Shown here: positions 43,315 to 52,451 of the stretch, piece by piece | Layout: every line of letters begins with the position of its first letter | Numbering within the stretch: the stretch's first letter is position 1 | Source: Nocardia anaemiae NBRC 100462 | GTDB lineage: Bacteria > Actinomycetota > Actinomycetes > Mycobacteriales > Mycobacteriaceae | Assembly: GCF_001612725.1 (NCBI RefSeq) | Contig: NZ_BDAZ01000063.1 | Coordinates: 1-64,000, forward strand | Length of the DNA stretch: 64,000 bases | Reading direction: 5' to 3' | Program-made: the position numbers and the translations under genes | The notes under the pieces: model-generated | Told to the model about the DNA's origin: nothing | Databases searched by the model: none | Seen by the model: only the letters and a program-made list of their open reading frames with translations

Positions 43315-44562
43315 TCAGCGCAGGATGCCCGCCTGCCCGGCCGCCCGTAGCCAGTCCGGGAATTCGCCGAGCAGTCGGGCATACAACTGCGCGTCGTCCA
43401 CCTGGTCTATGTCGTCGAGGGCGAAGAAGCCCGCGTTATCCACGACCCGATCCGACATCTCGTCGAGGGTGCGCAGCAGACCGTAGTTGGCCCTGCCGAG
43501 CCCGACGAACTGCCAGAAGGCGGGCAGCCGGGACGCTTCGCGCATGAGTGCGGCGATTTCACGCTTCTTCGCGAAGCCGCCGTCGGTGAAGAACAGCACC
43601 AGGGTCGGCGCATCGCCGGGGCGCAGCGAGGCGATGATGTCGCGCATGATCGGCAGTTCGTCATTGCGGCCACCGATCCTGGCGTAGTCGATGCCCTGGT
43701 GAGTGCCGGTGAGGTGCAGGAAGGTCTGGGCCCACGCCTCGCCGTGCTCGACGGTGATATCGGGCAGTTTCGCGAAGGACAGCGCGTAGAGGTAGGCCTC
43801 CAGCGTGCCGTCCTCGTCGAGCTGGGTGGCCACCGGGATCATCCGCTGCACAACGCGATGCACGACCTGTTTGCTGTATTGCCTGCTCATGCTGAGGGTT
43901 TTGTCGATGACCAGGATGACGCGTGCGCGAATTCCGAAGGCGTTCTTGTTGATCAGCACCTTGGCTACTTCGCGTTTGCGCAGGTCGAGCTTGGCGCGCT
44001 TCTCGAAGGAAAGTTTGGCTTCGCCGGGTACGGTGCGGACCTCCGGCGTGGCGGTGGGCGCGGGCTCGTCGTCCACGCTGACCCCATGGTCGGTGACAAG
44101 CGCGGCGAATCCCCCCGCATAGCCCTGCCCGACCGCGCGGACCTTCCACTCGGAATTGCGCCGATACAGTTCCAGTGCGATAACGACGGATTCGCTGTCG
44201 AGTCCGTCGATCACGTACTCGTAGAGCGCATTCCCGGACGCGTCGGCGACGGTGGCAACCGGTGCCGCGAATTGTCCGAAGGTTGCCCCGGATTCGCCCA
44301 ATGTGATCACCACCCGGATTTGGGCAATGTCGGCCGGGACATGAGCCGGGGCAACGGCCAGCGCCGCAGGCGTTCCCGACCGCAGCGCGACGCCGGGGGC
44401 CTGCGGCTGATTGAAGAAGACGAAATCGGCGTCGGTGCGAACGCGGCCCGCTTCGGTCACCAATAGTGCCGAAACATCGGCGGGGGCGATAGACCGCACC
44501 GAGACAACGACATTCGATGCCGCGAGCGCACCATTTTGGCCCTTGACGAGTGAGATGCCCAC
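43315..44562 (-). CDS. TerD-type protein with C-terminal vWA-like domain (TerF-like)
   Basis: 415 residues. TerD domain at 1-185 (MGISLVKGQNGALAASNVVV; RTDADFVFFNQPQAPG; ALELYRRNSEWKVRAVGQGY AGG). The vWA-like domain at 220-410 has VILVIDKTLSMSRQYSKQV, in which D-K-T-L-S replaces the D-x-S-x-S metal site, then LVLFFTDGGFAKKREIAALM and FWQFVGLGRANYGLL. This is the TerF-like architecture of tellurite/stress operons. No other ter gene is adjacent, but a TerD-HNH protein lies 7 kb away. Confidence 0.85.
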   Translation of the reverse strand: MGISLVKGQNGALAASNVVVSVRSIAPADVSALLVTEAGRVRTDADFVFFNQPQAPGVALRSGTPAALAVAPAHVPADIAQIRVVITLGESGATFGQFAAPVATVADASGNALYEYVIDGLDSESVVIALELYRRNSEWKVRAVGQGYAGGFAALVTDHGVSVDDEPAPTATPEVRTVPGEAKLSFEKRAKLDLRKREVAKVLINKNAFGIRARVILVIDKTLSMSRQYSKQVVHRVVQRMIPVATQLDEDGTLEAYLYALSFAKLPDITVEHGEAWAQTFLHLTGTHQGIDYARIGGRNDELPIMRDIIASLRPGDAPTLVLFFTDGGFAKKREIAALMREASRLPAFWQFVGLGRANYGLLRTLDEMSDRVVDNAGFFALDDIDQVDDAQLYARLLGEFPDWLRAAGQAGILR

Positions 44563-44608
44563 CGCGACTCCTTGCCGTACCCTGATCGAACCGTACAGAG
44601 TACGCGTC

Positions 44609-45502
44609 TCACAGACCCCTGAGCAGTGTCAACACATCCAATGCCGTTTCGACGGAATCGCTGAGCAGTCGGATCTCCGCGGCGGTCGGGTCGTGCAGTC
44701 CGGGATCCTCCAGGGCCAGACCATTGCCGTAGATCACCACGTTGTATCCGAGATCAGCGGCCCGCAGCAGTGGACCGGTCGCCACGCCCGCGCCGAGCAG
44801 CAGATCCAGACCCTCGCCGACGAAATAGAACCGCCACAGCGGACCGAGATCGCCGTTGTAGATCTCCTTGGTCCGATCGATGATCACCTGACCGGAGGCG
44901 GCGATCGCGTCGACGATCTCGAAGTAGTCGGGCGCGTTCTCCGGCCTACTCGCAACCGTCGCGACGGAATACGCGAGATCCACGTTCAAATGCGCGTTGT
45001 AGCCCGCCATGGCGATGCGGGCGGGCGATACCTCGCACCGGCGAGCGAGCTCGAAATACCGCGCCCACTGCGGCTCGACCGGCGCGCCGGTGAAGGCCGC
45101 GTGCACATTGACCAGGAACCGCCGCAGCAATTCCAGGCTGATCGCATGCGCGTACTCCGGATCCTGGAACGCGCCGGGATCACGCTGCAATGGCATTACC
45201 GCCACCTGCTCGACACCGTCGAGACCGAGCGGAAACAGCCCGCGCCGATCCCGGTGCGCGACCAGGATCTCGGTTATCTCATGATGGCGCGCGACCGCGG
45301 TCTCCAAGCGCTGCAACGCATCTCCGGTCAATGTGCTGGTATCGGAGAGTTGCGCGATGGTGTCGAGTTCATCCGCCGATAGCGGGGTGCCGCAGAACCC
45401 CGGATCAACCGGCTGCGCGACGGCCATCGGCGTCAATCCGGCCGACATCGCGGCTATCGTGGTGATCAACCCGAGGACGGCCGTTCGCAAGGAAGCTCGC
45501 AC
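44609..45502 (-). CDS. DUF5995 family secreted protein
   Basis: 297 residues with a Sec signal (TAVLGLITTIAAMSAGLTPM AVAQP). DUF5995 is suggested by FQDPEYAHAISLELLRRFLV NVHAAF and IAMAGYNAHLNVDLAYSVAT, then IYNGDLGPLWRFYF. Function unknown; probably a cell-envelope protein of actinomycetes. Single gene; the start is 10 bases from the small reading frame at 45512-45655. Confidence 0.75.
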   Translation of the reverse strand: MRASLRTAVLGLITTIAAMSAGLTPMAVAQPVDPGFCGTPLSADELDTIAQLSDTSTLTGDALQRLETAVARHHEITEILVAHRDRRGLFPLGLDGVEQVAVMPLQRDPGAFQDPEYAHAISLELLRRFLVNVHAAFTGAPVEPQWARYFELARRCEVSPARIAMAGYNAHLNVDLAYSVATVASRPENAPDYFEIVDAIAASGQVIIDRTKEIYNGDLGPLWRFYFVGEGLDLLLGAGVATGPLLRAADLGYNVVIYGNGLALEDPGLHDPTAAEIRLLSDSVETALDVLTLLRGL

Positions 45503-45511
45503 CGCCGAAGT

Positions 45512-45655
45512 CTAAGCGCGCTCGATGCGGCGCAGATCGGCGGCATCGACACAGGCGAAATGGAATTCGCGCGTACACTCATGGGTCGCCTGCTGCCGCT
45601 TGCCACCCAGCATCTTGGGCGCTGCCTGTTTCGAATTCCCCTCCATGCCGTTCAT
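45512..45655 (-). CDS. Possible 47-residue protein
   Basis: MNGMEGNSKQAAPKMLGGKR then QQATHECTREFHFACVDAAD with a Cys/His-containing tail. It has an ATG but only a weak ribosome site, and lies in the 188-base gap between glycerol kinase and the DUF5995 gene. No family is recognised; it may be spurious. Confidence 0.2.
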   Translation of the reverse strand: MNGMEGNSKQAAPKMLGGKRQQATHECTREFHFACVDAADLRRIERA

Positions 45656-45690
45656 TTCGTATGACGGCGGTGCGCTATGAGACCCACAAT

Positions 45691-47214
45691 TCAATGGGCG
45701 ACACCCGGCGCGGGCTTCGAGCGCGACCAGCCGAAGGTCAAGGCTACGGCGCGCTTCCAGTTGTCGTATTCGTCTTCGCGGTGGGTGGGGTCCATTTGGG
45801 GGATCCATTGTCCGGCGAGGCGCCAATTGCTCCGCAGGCCTTCGAGGTCGGGCCAGTATCCGACGGCAAGTCCGGCGGCGTAAGCGGCTCCGAGGGAGAC
45901 GGTTTCGGCTACGAAGGGGCGCATGACGGGGACATCGAGGACGTCGGCGACTATCTGCATGAGCAGGTTGTCGGATGTCATGCCTCCGTCGACGCGCAAG
46001 GTGCGGGCGTGCAGGCCGGAGTCGGCGTTCATGGCGTCGACGACTTCGCGGGTCTGCCAGGCGGTCGCCTCGAGGACGGCGCGGGCGAGGTGGCCCTTGT
46101 TGATGTAGGAGGTCAGGCCGATGACGAGCCCCCGTGCGTCACTGCGCCAATGCGGTGCGTAGAGACCGGAGAAGGCTGGCACGATATAGCAGCCGCCGTT
46201 GTCTTCGACTGTGCGAGCGAGGGTTTCGATTTCAGGCGCACTCGACACCAAGCCGATATTGTCGCGTACCCACTGCACCAGCGATCCGGCGACCGCGATC
46301 GGGCCCTCCAGCGCGTACACGGGTTCGGCCTCGATCTGATAGCCGATCGTGGTGAGCAGACCGTGTGAAGACTGCACCAGTTCACGCCCGGTGTTCATCA
46401 TCAGAAAACCGCCGGTGCCGTACGTGCATTTGGTTTCCCCACGGGCGAAACAGGTTTGGCCGAATAGCGCGGCGTGCTGGTCGCCGAGTGCGGCGGCGAT
46501 CCTGATGCCGGGCACAACACGGCTGGTCGTCCCGTAGGACGCGGTCGATGGCTGAATGCTCGGCAACATCGCGGCGGGAATTCCGAAGAAGTCGAGCAAT
46601 TCCCGATCCCAAGCGAGGGTGGTGAGATTCATCAGCAGCGTACGGCTGGCATTGGTGACATCAGTGCGATGCACACCGCCGTCCGCACCGCCGGTCAGAT
46701 TCCAGATCAGCCAGGTCTCCATGGTGCCGAACAGCACCTCGCCGCGCTCGGCCCGATCCCGCAGTCCCGGAATGCTGTCCAGCAGCCAACGCAGCCGCGG
46801 CGCGGCGAAATAACCCGCCAGTGGCAGGCCGCACAATTCACGGATTCGTTCCGCACCCGGCTTGCTGTCGAATTCGCGCACGATGTCATCGGTGCGCACG
46901 TCCTGCCAGACGATCGCCCGCCGGATCGGCACACCGGTCCGGCGATCCCATACCACCGTGGTCTCGCGTTGGTTGGCGATGCCGATGGCCACAACCTGTT
47001 CGGCCGCGATACCGGAATCCCGCAATGCCTGCGGGACGATCCGCTCGACATTGCGCCAGATCTCCATCGCATCCTGTTCGACCCAGCCCGGGCGCGGATA
47101 GTGCTGCTGATGTTCGCGCTGGGCGACACCGGCCAGGCGCGCACGCTGATCGAACAGGATGCACCTGGTCGAGGTGGTGCCCTGGTCGATCGCCAGCACA
47201 TAGCGTTGCGACAT
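45691..47214 (-). CDS. glpK: Glycerol kinase, second copy
   Basis: 507 residues of the FGGY family. YVLAIDQGTTSTRCILFDQ holds the phosphate-binding loop, QHYPRPGWVEQDAMEIWRNV the glycerol-contact region, and MLPSIQPSTASYG, ALGDQHAALFGQTCF and AFSGLYAPHWRSDARG are family marks. It phosphorylates glycerol to sn-glycerol 3-phosphate. It is the reverse-strand paralogue of the kinase at 49153, on the gylR-like regulator side, with a dyad GAGTTCG-g-CGAACTC just upstream. Two kinases so close suggest different regulation or substrates. Confidence 0.93.
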   Translation of the reverse strand: MSQRYVLAIDQGTTSTRCILFDQRARLAGVAQREHQQHYPRPGWVEQDAMEIWRNVERIVPQALRDSGIAAEQVVAIGIANQRETTVVWDRRTGVPIRRAIVWQDVRTDDIVREFDSKPGAERIRELCGLPLAGYFAAPRLRWLLDSIPGLRDRAERGEVLFGTMETWLIWNLTGGADGGVHRTDVTNASRTLLMNLTTLAWDRELLDFFGIPAAMLPSIQPSTASYGTTSRVVPGIRIAAALGDQHAALFGQTCFARGETKCTYGTGGFLMMNTGRELVQSSHGLLTTIGYQIEAEPVYALEGPIAVAGSLVQWVRDNIGLVSSAPEIETLARTVEDNGGCYIVPAFSGLYAPHWRSDARGLVIGLTSYINKGHLARAVLEATAWQTREVVDAMNADSGLHARTLRVDGGMTSDNLLMQIVADVLDVPVMRPFVAETVSLGAAYAAGLAVGYWPDLEGLRSNWRLAGQWIPQMDPTHREDEYDNWKRAVALTFGWSRSKPAPGVAH

Positions 47215-47266
47215 CGCCTGCCTTCTATCGGATGGAAATTCGGTTCGGTGAAGGGTGATTCGGGCC

Positions 47267-47281
47267 GAGTTCGGCGAACTC
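47267..47281. promoter_or_regulatory. Dyad GAGTTCG-g-CGAACTC before the second glycerol kinase
   Basis: A perfect 7-1-7 inverted repeat overlapping the stop codon of the IclR gene and 53 bases upstream of the kinase start. Its core TTCGgCGAA resembles the TTCGACA half-sites of the two operators on the other side of the regulator gene. Confidence 0.4.
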
Positions 47282-48056
47282 AGTGCCCGGCAACGAGATC
47301 GCGGGATATCGCGTGCGCGGCGTCGCGCACCTGATCGACCAGTCTCGGCCGATGCCGCAGCTGCGGATCACAGAGCCGGTCGACCCGCCCGCTGATCCCG
47401 ACCGCGCCGACCACCAGCCCGCCGTGCGTGCGGATCGGCGCCGCGATACCGGCCACGCCGGATCGGAACTCCTCGATCTCCCCCGACCAACCGGACTGCC
47501 GAACCGCCGCGAGCGCCCGGGTGAGCGCCGCCCGGTCGACGATCGTGCGCCGGGTCAGCCGTGCCAACTCACCGGCACGGACCACGGCGGCCAACTCGGC
47601 GTCATATGCGAGCAGCACCTTACCCAGCGCGGTCGCGTGCGACGGCAGCAGTTCCCCGACCTCGAGCGTCTGTTCGGTATTGTCCGGGCGGAAGACATGG
47701 TGCACGATCGCCACGTCTCCTTCCGCCGCCGCTGCGATTCGCACCGACTCACCCGTGCGCGCGGCCAAGGCATCGGCCCAGTTGATCGCCCGCGAGCGTA
47801 GCTCGTTGTTATCGAGATAGCTGGTCCCGAGATGCAGAACGGCCGCACCGAGCTGGTATTTGCCGCTGGCCTGATCCTGTTCGACGAATCCGACGCTCTG
47901 CAGCGTGCGCAGGATACCGTGCGCGGTCGGCTTGGCCAGATTGAGCGCACCCGCGATCTCACCGACCCCGAGGCGGCCGGAACCCCGAGCGAGCAGCTGT
48001 AGGACAGCCGCCGCTCGTTCGATCGATTGGATCGGGCCCGGCATACGCCGAAACAT
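47280..48056 (-). CDS. gylR: IclR family regulator of glycerol catabolism (GylR-like)
   Basis: About 258 residues. Winged HTH in IQSIERAAAVLQLLARGSGR and NLAKPTAHGILRTLQSVGFV, then an IclR effector domain (GESVRIAAAAEGDVAIVHHV, LEVGELLPSHATALGKVLLA). GylR of Streptomyces, an IclR repressor next to the gyl operon, is the close precedent. Start at the ATG 48056 (MFRRMPGPIQSIERA); the ATG at 48044 is also possible. It is divergent from glpF-glpK-glpD, with two near-identical palindromes between. Confidence 0.82.
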   Translation of the reverse strand: MFRRMPGPIQSIERAAAVLQLLARGSGRLGVGEIAGALNLAKPTAHGILRTLQSVGFVEQDQASGKYQLGAAVLHLGTSYLDNNELRSRAINWADALAARTGESVRIAAAAEGDVAIVHHVFRPDNTEQTLEVGELLPSHATALGKVLLAYDAELAAVVRAGELARLTRRTIVDRAALTRALAAVRQSGWSGEIEEFRSGVAGIAAPIRTHGGLVVGAVGISGRVDRLCDPQLRHRPRLVDQVRDAAHAISRDLVAGH

Positions 48057-48072
48057 ATCCGGAACCTGCCAG

Positions 48073-48087
48073 TTCGACAATGTCGAA
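48073..48087. promoter_or_regulatory. GylR-type operator 1: TTCGACA-a-TGTCGAA
   Basis: A perfect 7-1-7 palindrome placed 16 bases upstream of the regulator start. It is repeated in slightly altered form at 48199. Placement fits autorepression. Confidence 0.6.
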
Positions 48088-48198
48088 TACGCAGGAACCC
48101 GCGAGCAACACTCGCGCTACGCGGTGTGACCTGCGTCATGGTGACCTCCATGGTCGCTGGACAGTAGTGGTGGCGCAGGGCGACGGCCACCACAGCCA

Positions 48199-48213
48199 TT
48201 CGGCATTGTCGAA
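48199..48213. promoter_or_regulatory. GylR-type operator 2: TTCGGCA-t-TGTCGAA
   Basis: Differs from operator 1 by one base in the arms. It is centred 96 bases upstream of the glpF start, and a further TTCGGCA half-site follows at 48230. It probably covers the glpFKD promoter. Confidence 0.55.
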
Positions 48214-48301
48214 CGCGAGCTATGTCCGGTTCGGCAAACCCGTCGTAGCGTCTGCGCCAGTTGCCGCAACCGCGGCTGGTATTTCAGACGGAGGCTCAAC
48301 G

Positions 48302-49117
48302 GTGAACTTCGGCTCGGTATTCGTAAGCGAGGCACTCGGCACAGGGACCCTGGTGCTGCTCGGTGTCGGCGTGGTCGCGAATGTGTTGCTGACCAAATCA
48401 AAGGGGTACGACGGCGGCTGGCTGCTGATCAATATGGGATGGGGTCTCGGCGTCATGGCCGGGGTGTATGTCGCCTACAAATCGGGCGCCCACCTCAATC
48501 CCGCGGTCACCATCGGCATTCTCTTCAGCGGCGCGGACGAGTACGCGCCCGGTATCGGTATCTCGGTCATCAGCACGATCGCCTATCTGGGCGGGCAGAT
48601 GGCCGGCGCCTTCCTCGGCGCGAATCTGGCCTATCTGGCCTATAAACGGCACTTCGACGCCGAGACCGATGAGGACAAGAAGCTGGCGGTCTTCGCCACC
48701 GGGCCCGCCATCCGTGCCCTGCGGTGGAACCTCGCCACCGAGGTGATCGGCACATTCGTCCTCGTTCTGGTGATCATCGCGTTCGGCCACACCCCGACCG
48801 GATTGGGGCCGGTCGCCGCGGCACTGCTGGTCGTCGGCATCGGCGCCTCGCTCGGTGGCCCGACCGGTTACGCCATCAATCCGGCCCGTGACCTCGGGCC
48901 ACGCATTGCGCACGCGCTGCTGCCGATCGGCAAGCCCGCGCCGGTGCAGCCCGCACGAGTCCCGGTCGCGGCGGGTGCGGGATATGCCGAAGATCTGCCC
49001 GAACGCCCCATCGAACCCCGTCGCAAGAACTCCGACTGGTCCTATGCCTGGGTTCCCGTACTCGGCCCGCTGGCTGGTGGTGTGCTCGCCGGAATCGCCT
49101 CGCAATTCCTGTTCTGA
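48302..49117 (+). CDS. glpF: Glycerol facilitator, MIP/aquaporin family
   Basis: 271 residues, six helices and the two half-helix NPA motifs, GAHLNPAVTIG and YAINPARDLGPR. The Asp after the second NPAR (NPARD) is typical of glycerol facilitators. MNFGSVFVSEALGTGTLVLL starts helix 1. The GTG at 48302 has GGAGG seven bases upstream. The first gene of the glp operon; glpK follows after 35 bases. Confidence 0.92.
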   Translation: MNFGSVFVSEALGTGTLVLLGVGVVANVLLTKSKGYDGGWLLINMGWGLGVMAGVYVAYKSGAHLNPAVTIGILFSGADEYAPGIGISVISTIAYLGGQMAGAFLGANLAYLAYKRHFDAETDEDKKLAVFATGPAIRALRWNLATEVIGTFVLVLVIIAFGHTPTGLGPVAAALLVVGIGASLGGPTGYAINPARDLGPRIAHALLPIGKPAPVQPARVPVAAGAGYAEDLPERPIEPRRKNSDWSYAWVPVLGPLAGGVLAGIASQFLF

Positions 49118-49152
49118 ATCTTCTTCCCCCATGCGTTTTCGAAAGGATAGCG

Positions 49153-50673
49153 ATGAGCCAGTATGTCGGCGCCATCGATCAGGGCACCACGAGCACGCGC
49201 TTCATGGTGTTCGACCACGGCGGCAATGAGATCGCCCGGCACCAGCTCGAGCACGAGCAGATCCTGCCGCGCGCGGGGTGGGTGGAGCACAATCCGACCG
49301 AGATCTGGGAGCGCACCCGTTCGGTCATCGTGTCCACCCTGAACAAGGCGAATCTCGTCGCGAGCGATCTGGCCGCGGTCGGTGTGACCAATCAGCGCGA
49401 AACCACCGTGGTGTGGAATCGCCGGACCGGGCGGCCGTATTGCAATGCCATCGTCTGGCAGGACACCCGCACCGACAAGATCGCCGCCGAACTCGAACGC
49501 GCGGGTCACGGCGACATCATCCGCCGCAAAGCCGGATTGCCGCCCGCCACCTATTTCTCCGGCGGCAAGTTGCGCTGGATCCTGGACAACGTTCCCGGCG
49601 TCGCCGCCGATGCCGAGCAGGGCGAGGCGATCTTCGGCACCACCGACACCTGGCTGCTGTGGAACCTGACCGGCGGTATCGACGGCGGCGCGCATGTCAC
49701 CGATCCGACCAACGCCAGTCGCACCATGCTGATGGATCTGGAAACCTGCGACTGGGACGACGAACTGCTATCCCTGTTCGGGATCCCGCGCGCGATGCTG
49801 CCGACCATCGCCCCCTCGTCCAATCCGGAACTGTTCGGCAAGACCAGGTCCGACGGCCCGTTCGGGGGCGAGGTGCCGCTGGCCGGTGTGCTCGGCGATC
49901 AGCAGGCCGCCACCGTCGGTCAGGTGTGTTTCCGTCCGGGCGAGGCCAAGAACACCTACGGCACCGGAAACTTTCTGCTGCTCAATACCGGAACCGAGAT
50001 CGTGCGCTCACAGCACGGTCTGCTCACCACCGTCGCCTACCAGCTCGGGGACAACAAGCCGGTGTATGCGCTGGAGGGTTCGATCGCGGTCACCGGTTCG
50101 GCCGTGCAATGGCTGCGCGATCAGCTCGGCGTCATTTCCGGTGCGGCACAAAGCGAATCGCTGGCCAGGCAGGCCGAGGACAACGGTGGGGTGTATTTCG
50201 TACCCGCGTTCTCCGGACTGTTCGCACCGTATTGGCGTTCGGACGCGCGCGGCGTCATCGTCGGCCTGTCCCGCTACAGCACCAATGCCCATCTCGCGCG
50301 GGCCACGCTGGAGTCGATCTGCTATCAAACCCGCGATGTCGTCGAGGCCATGGAGGCCGATTCCGGTGTTCGCCTGGACACTTTGCGCGTGGACGGCGGC
50401 GTCACCGCGAACGAATTGTGCATGCAGTTGCAGGCCGACTTCCTCGATGTGCCGGTCTCGCGGCCGGTGGTCGCCGAGACCACCGCACTCGGCGCGGCCT
50501 ATGCCGCCGGATTGGCCGTCGGATTCTGGAGCGACACCGACGAACTCGTACAGAACTGGCACGAGGACAAGCGCTGGACCCCCACCTCGACCCAGGAGCA
50601 GCGCGAACGCGGCTATGCCCGTTGGAAGAAGGCGGTCTCGCGCACCCTCGACTGGATCGACGTGGACGACTAA
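49153..50673 (+). CDS. glpK: Glycerol kinase
   Basis: 506 residues, FGGY family. YVGAIDQGTTSTRFMVFDHG, EQILPRAGWVEHNPTEIWER, GVLGDQQAATVGQVCFRPGE, and VYFVPAFSGLFAPYWRSDAR are signatures. It phosphorylates glycerol taken in by GlpF. The ATG at 49153 has AAAGGA upstream. Next gene glpD follows after 53 bases, so they are probably co-transcribed. Confidence 0.95.
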   Translation: MSQYVGAIDQGTTSTRFMVFDHGGNEIARHQLEHEQILPRAGWVEHNPTEIWERTRSVIVSTLNKANLVASDLAAVGVTNQRETTVVWNRRTGRPYCNAIVWQDTRTDKIAAELERAGHGDIIRRKAGLPPATYFSGGKLRWILDNVPGVAADAEQGEAIFGTTDTWLLWNLTGGIDGGAHVTDPTNASRTMLMDLETCDWDDELLSLFGIPRAMLPTIAPSSNPELFGKTRSDGPFGGEVPLAGVLGDQQAATVGQVCFRPGEAKNTYGTGNFLLLNTGTEIVRSQHGLLTTVAYQLGDNKPVYALEGSIAVTGSAVQWLRDQLGVISGAAQSESLARQAEDNGGVYFVPAFSGLFAPYWRSDARGVIVGLSRYSTNAHLARATLESICYQTRDVVEAMEADSGVRLDTLRVDGGVTANELCMQLQADFLDVPVSRPVVAETTALGAAYAAGLAVGFWSDTDELVQNWHEDKRWTPTSTQEQRERGYARWKKAVSRTLDWIDVDD

Positions 50674-50726
50674 CCCCTCGGCCCGAATCTCGAAGACCTA
50701 GTAGTGCTGAAACAAGGAGACATACC

Positions 50727-52406
50727 GTGTCCGCGCGTTTGGACTCGAATTACCGCATCAATGCCTTGAACACATTGGGCGACAACGAAATCGACGTACT
50801 TGTTATCGGCGGCGGTGTGGTCGGAGCAGGTGCCGCCCTCGATGCCGCCGCCCGTGGCCTTACCGTCACCCTGGTCGAGGCACGGGATTTCGCGGCGGGC
50901 ACCTCGAGCCGATCCAGCAAGCTCATCCACGGCGGCCTGCGCTATCTGGAACAACTCGACTTCTGGCTGGTGCGTGAGGCTTTGAAGGAGCGCGGCCTGC
51001 TGCTGCACCGGCTCGCCCCACATCTGGTGCGCCCGGTCTCGTTCCTGCTGCCACTGCAGCACCGGGTCTGGGAGCGCGCCTACATCGGCGCGGGTGTCGC
51101 ACTGTACGACACCATCGGCGGGGCCAGGGCGCTGCCCATGCACCGACACCTTTCGCACACGCGCGCAATGGAATTGGCGCCCGCACTGCGCGATGACGTG
51201 ATGATCGGCGCGATCCGCTACTTCGACGCACAGGTCGACGATGCCCGGCACACCATGACCATCGCCCGCACCGCCGCCCAGCACGGCGCGACCGTACTCA
51301 CCCGCACCAAGGTCACCGGACTGCTGCGCGACGGCGAGCGGGTGATCGGCGCACAAGTCACCGATATGGAAAGCGGTCGCGAATACACCGTGCGCGCCCG
51401 CCGGGTGATCAGCGCGACCGGCGTCTGGACCGACGAGATGAACAAGATGACCGGCGTGGATTTCCCGTTCCACGTACGCATGTCGAAGGGCGTGCACATT
51501 CTGGTCCCGCGCGAGCGGCTCGACCTGGATACCGGTCTGATCATGCGCACCGAGAAGAGTGTGCTGTTCGTGATCCCGTGGGCACGGCACTGGATCATCG
51601 GCACCACCGATACCGATTGGGCGCTGGACAAGAGCCATCCGGTGGCCAGCGATGCCGATGTGCAGTACATCCTCGATCATATGAACGCCGTGCTGCGAGA
51701 GCCTTTGTCCCGCAACGATATTGTCGGCACCTATGCCGGTCTGCGTCCGCTGCTGTCGGGCGCGTCCGCCGATACCGCGACGCTCTCGCGCGAACATGCG
51801 GTGGCGGAACCGGTTCCGGGCCTGTTCGTGATCGCGGGCGGCAAGTACACCACCTACCGTGTGATGGCCGCCGATGTGGTGGACGCGGCCGTCAAGGGGC
51901 TCGGTCGCGCGGCCGCACCGTCGGTGACCGAACATCTGCCGCTGCTCGGCGCCGTCGGATACCAGGAGCTGGCGGCCGATGTGGACAGCGTCGCGCAGCG
52001 GGCCGGTCTGTCCGTCGCGACCGTCGAGCACCTGCTCGGTCGCTATGGGTCGGGCGTATCCGAGGTGTTCGAGGTGGTCGCCGCCGAACCGGAATTGGCC
52101 GAGCCGCTGCCCGGTGCCGGTGCGTACCTCGGCGCCGAGGTCGTCTACGCGGTGACCCATGAGGGCGCACTGCATCTCGACGATGTCCTGACCCGCCGCA
52201 CCCGCATCTCGATCGAGACCGCCGACCGCGGCTTGACCGCCGCCCCCGCGGTGGCCTACCTCATGGGCGCCCGACTCGGCTGGGATGCCGCGACCACCGA
52301 TCGCGAAATCACCCGCTACCGCGAGCGGGTGCAGGCGGAGTTGGCCGCCAACCAGGCCGCCGACGACGAGTCGGCCAACGCAGCGCGGTTGGTCGCCGTC
52401 ACCTGA
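50727..52406 (+). CDS. glpD: Aerobic glycerol-3-phosphate dehydrogenase
   Basis: 559 residues. FAD-binding IGGGVVGAGAALDAAARGLT, SSRSSKLIHGGLRYLEQLDF, FAAGTSSRSSKL and the C-terminal GlpD domain. It is a membrane-associated flavoenzyme that oxidises sn-glycerol 3-phosphate to dihydroxyacetone phosphate and reduces quinone. The GTG at 50727 follows AAGGAG. It ends the glp operon; a strong hairpin follows. Confidence 0.95.
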   Translation: MSARLDSNYRINALNTLGDNEIDVLVIGGGVVGAGAALDAAARGLTVTLVEARDFAAGTSSRSSKLIHGGLRYLEQLDFWLVREALKERGLLLHRLAPHLVRPVSFLLPLQHRVWERAYIGAGVALYDTIGGARALPMHRHLSHTRAMELAPALRDDVMIGAIRYFDAQVDDARHTMTIARTAAQHGATVLTRTKVTGLLRDGERVIGAQVTDMESGREYTVRARRVISATGVWTDEMNKMTGVDFPFHVRMSKGVHILVPRERLDLDTGLIMRTEKSVLFVIPWARHWIIGTTDTDWALDKSHPVASDADVQYILDHMNAVLREPLSRNDIVGTYAGLRPLLSGASADTATLSREHAVAEPVPGLFVIAGGKYTTYRVMAADVVDAAVKGLGRAAAPSVTEHLPLLGAVGYQELAADVDSVAQRAGLSVATVEHLLGRYGSGVSEVFEVVAAEPELAEPLPGAGAYLGAEVVYAVTHEGALHLDDVLTRRTRISIETADRGLTAAPAVAYLMGARLGWDAATTDREITRYRERVQAELAANQAADDESANAARLVAVT

Positions 52407-52412
52407 CTCCCC

Positions 52413-52444
52413 CGGCGCGCGGTACGGATTCGTACCGCGCGCCG
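52413..52444. terminator. Bidirectional hairpin terminator after glpD
   Basis: CGGCGCGCGGTACG and CGTACCGCGCGCCG form a perfect 14-base stem with a GATT loop between the end of glpD and the convergent gene at 52452. No T-run, as usual for actinomycete intrinsic terminators. Confidence 0.75.
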
Positions 52445-52451
52445 TCCGGCG

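Noticed and set aside
49278..50726. Very long frame (1042 codons) joining glpK and glpD
   Set aside because: The first 483 codons are an alternative frame of glpK; the real glpD starts at the GTG 50727 with a ribosome site.
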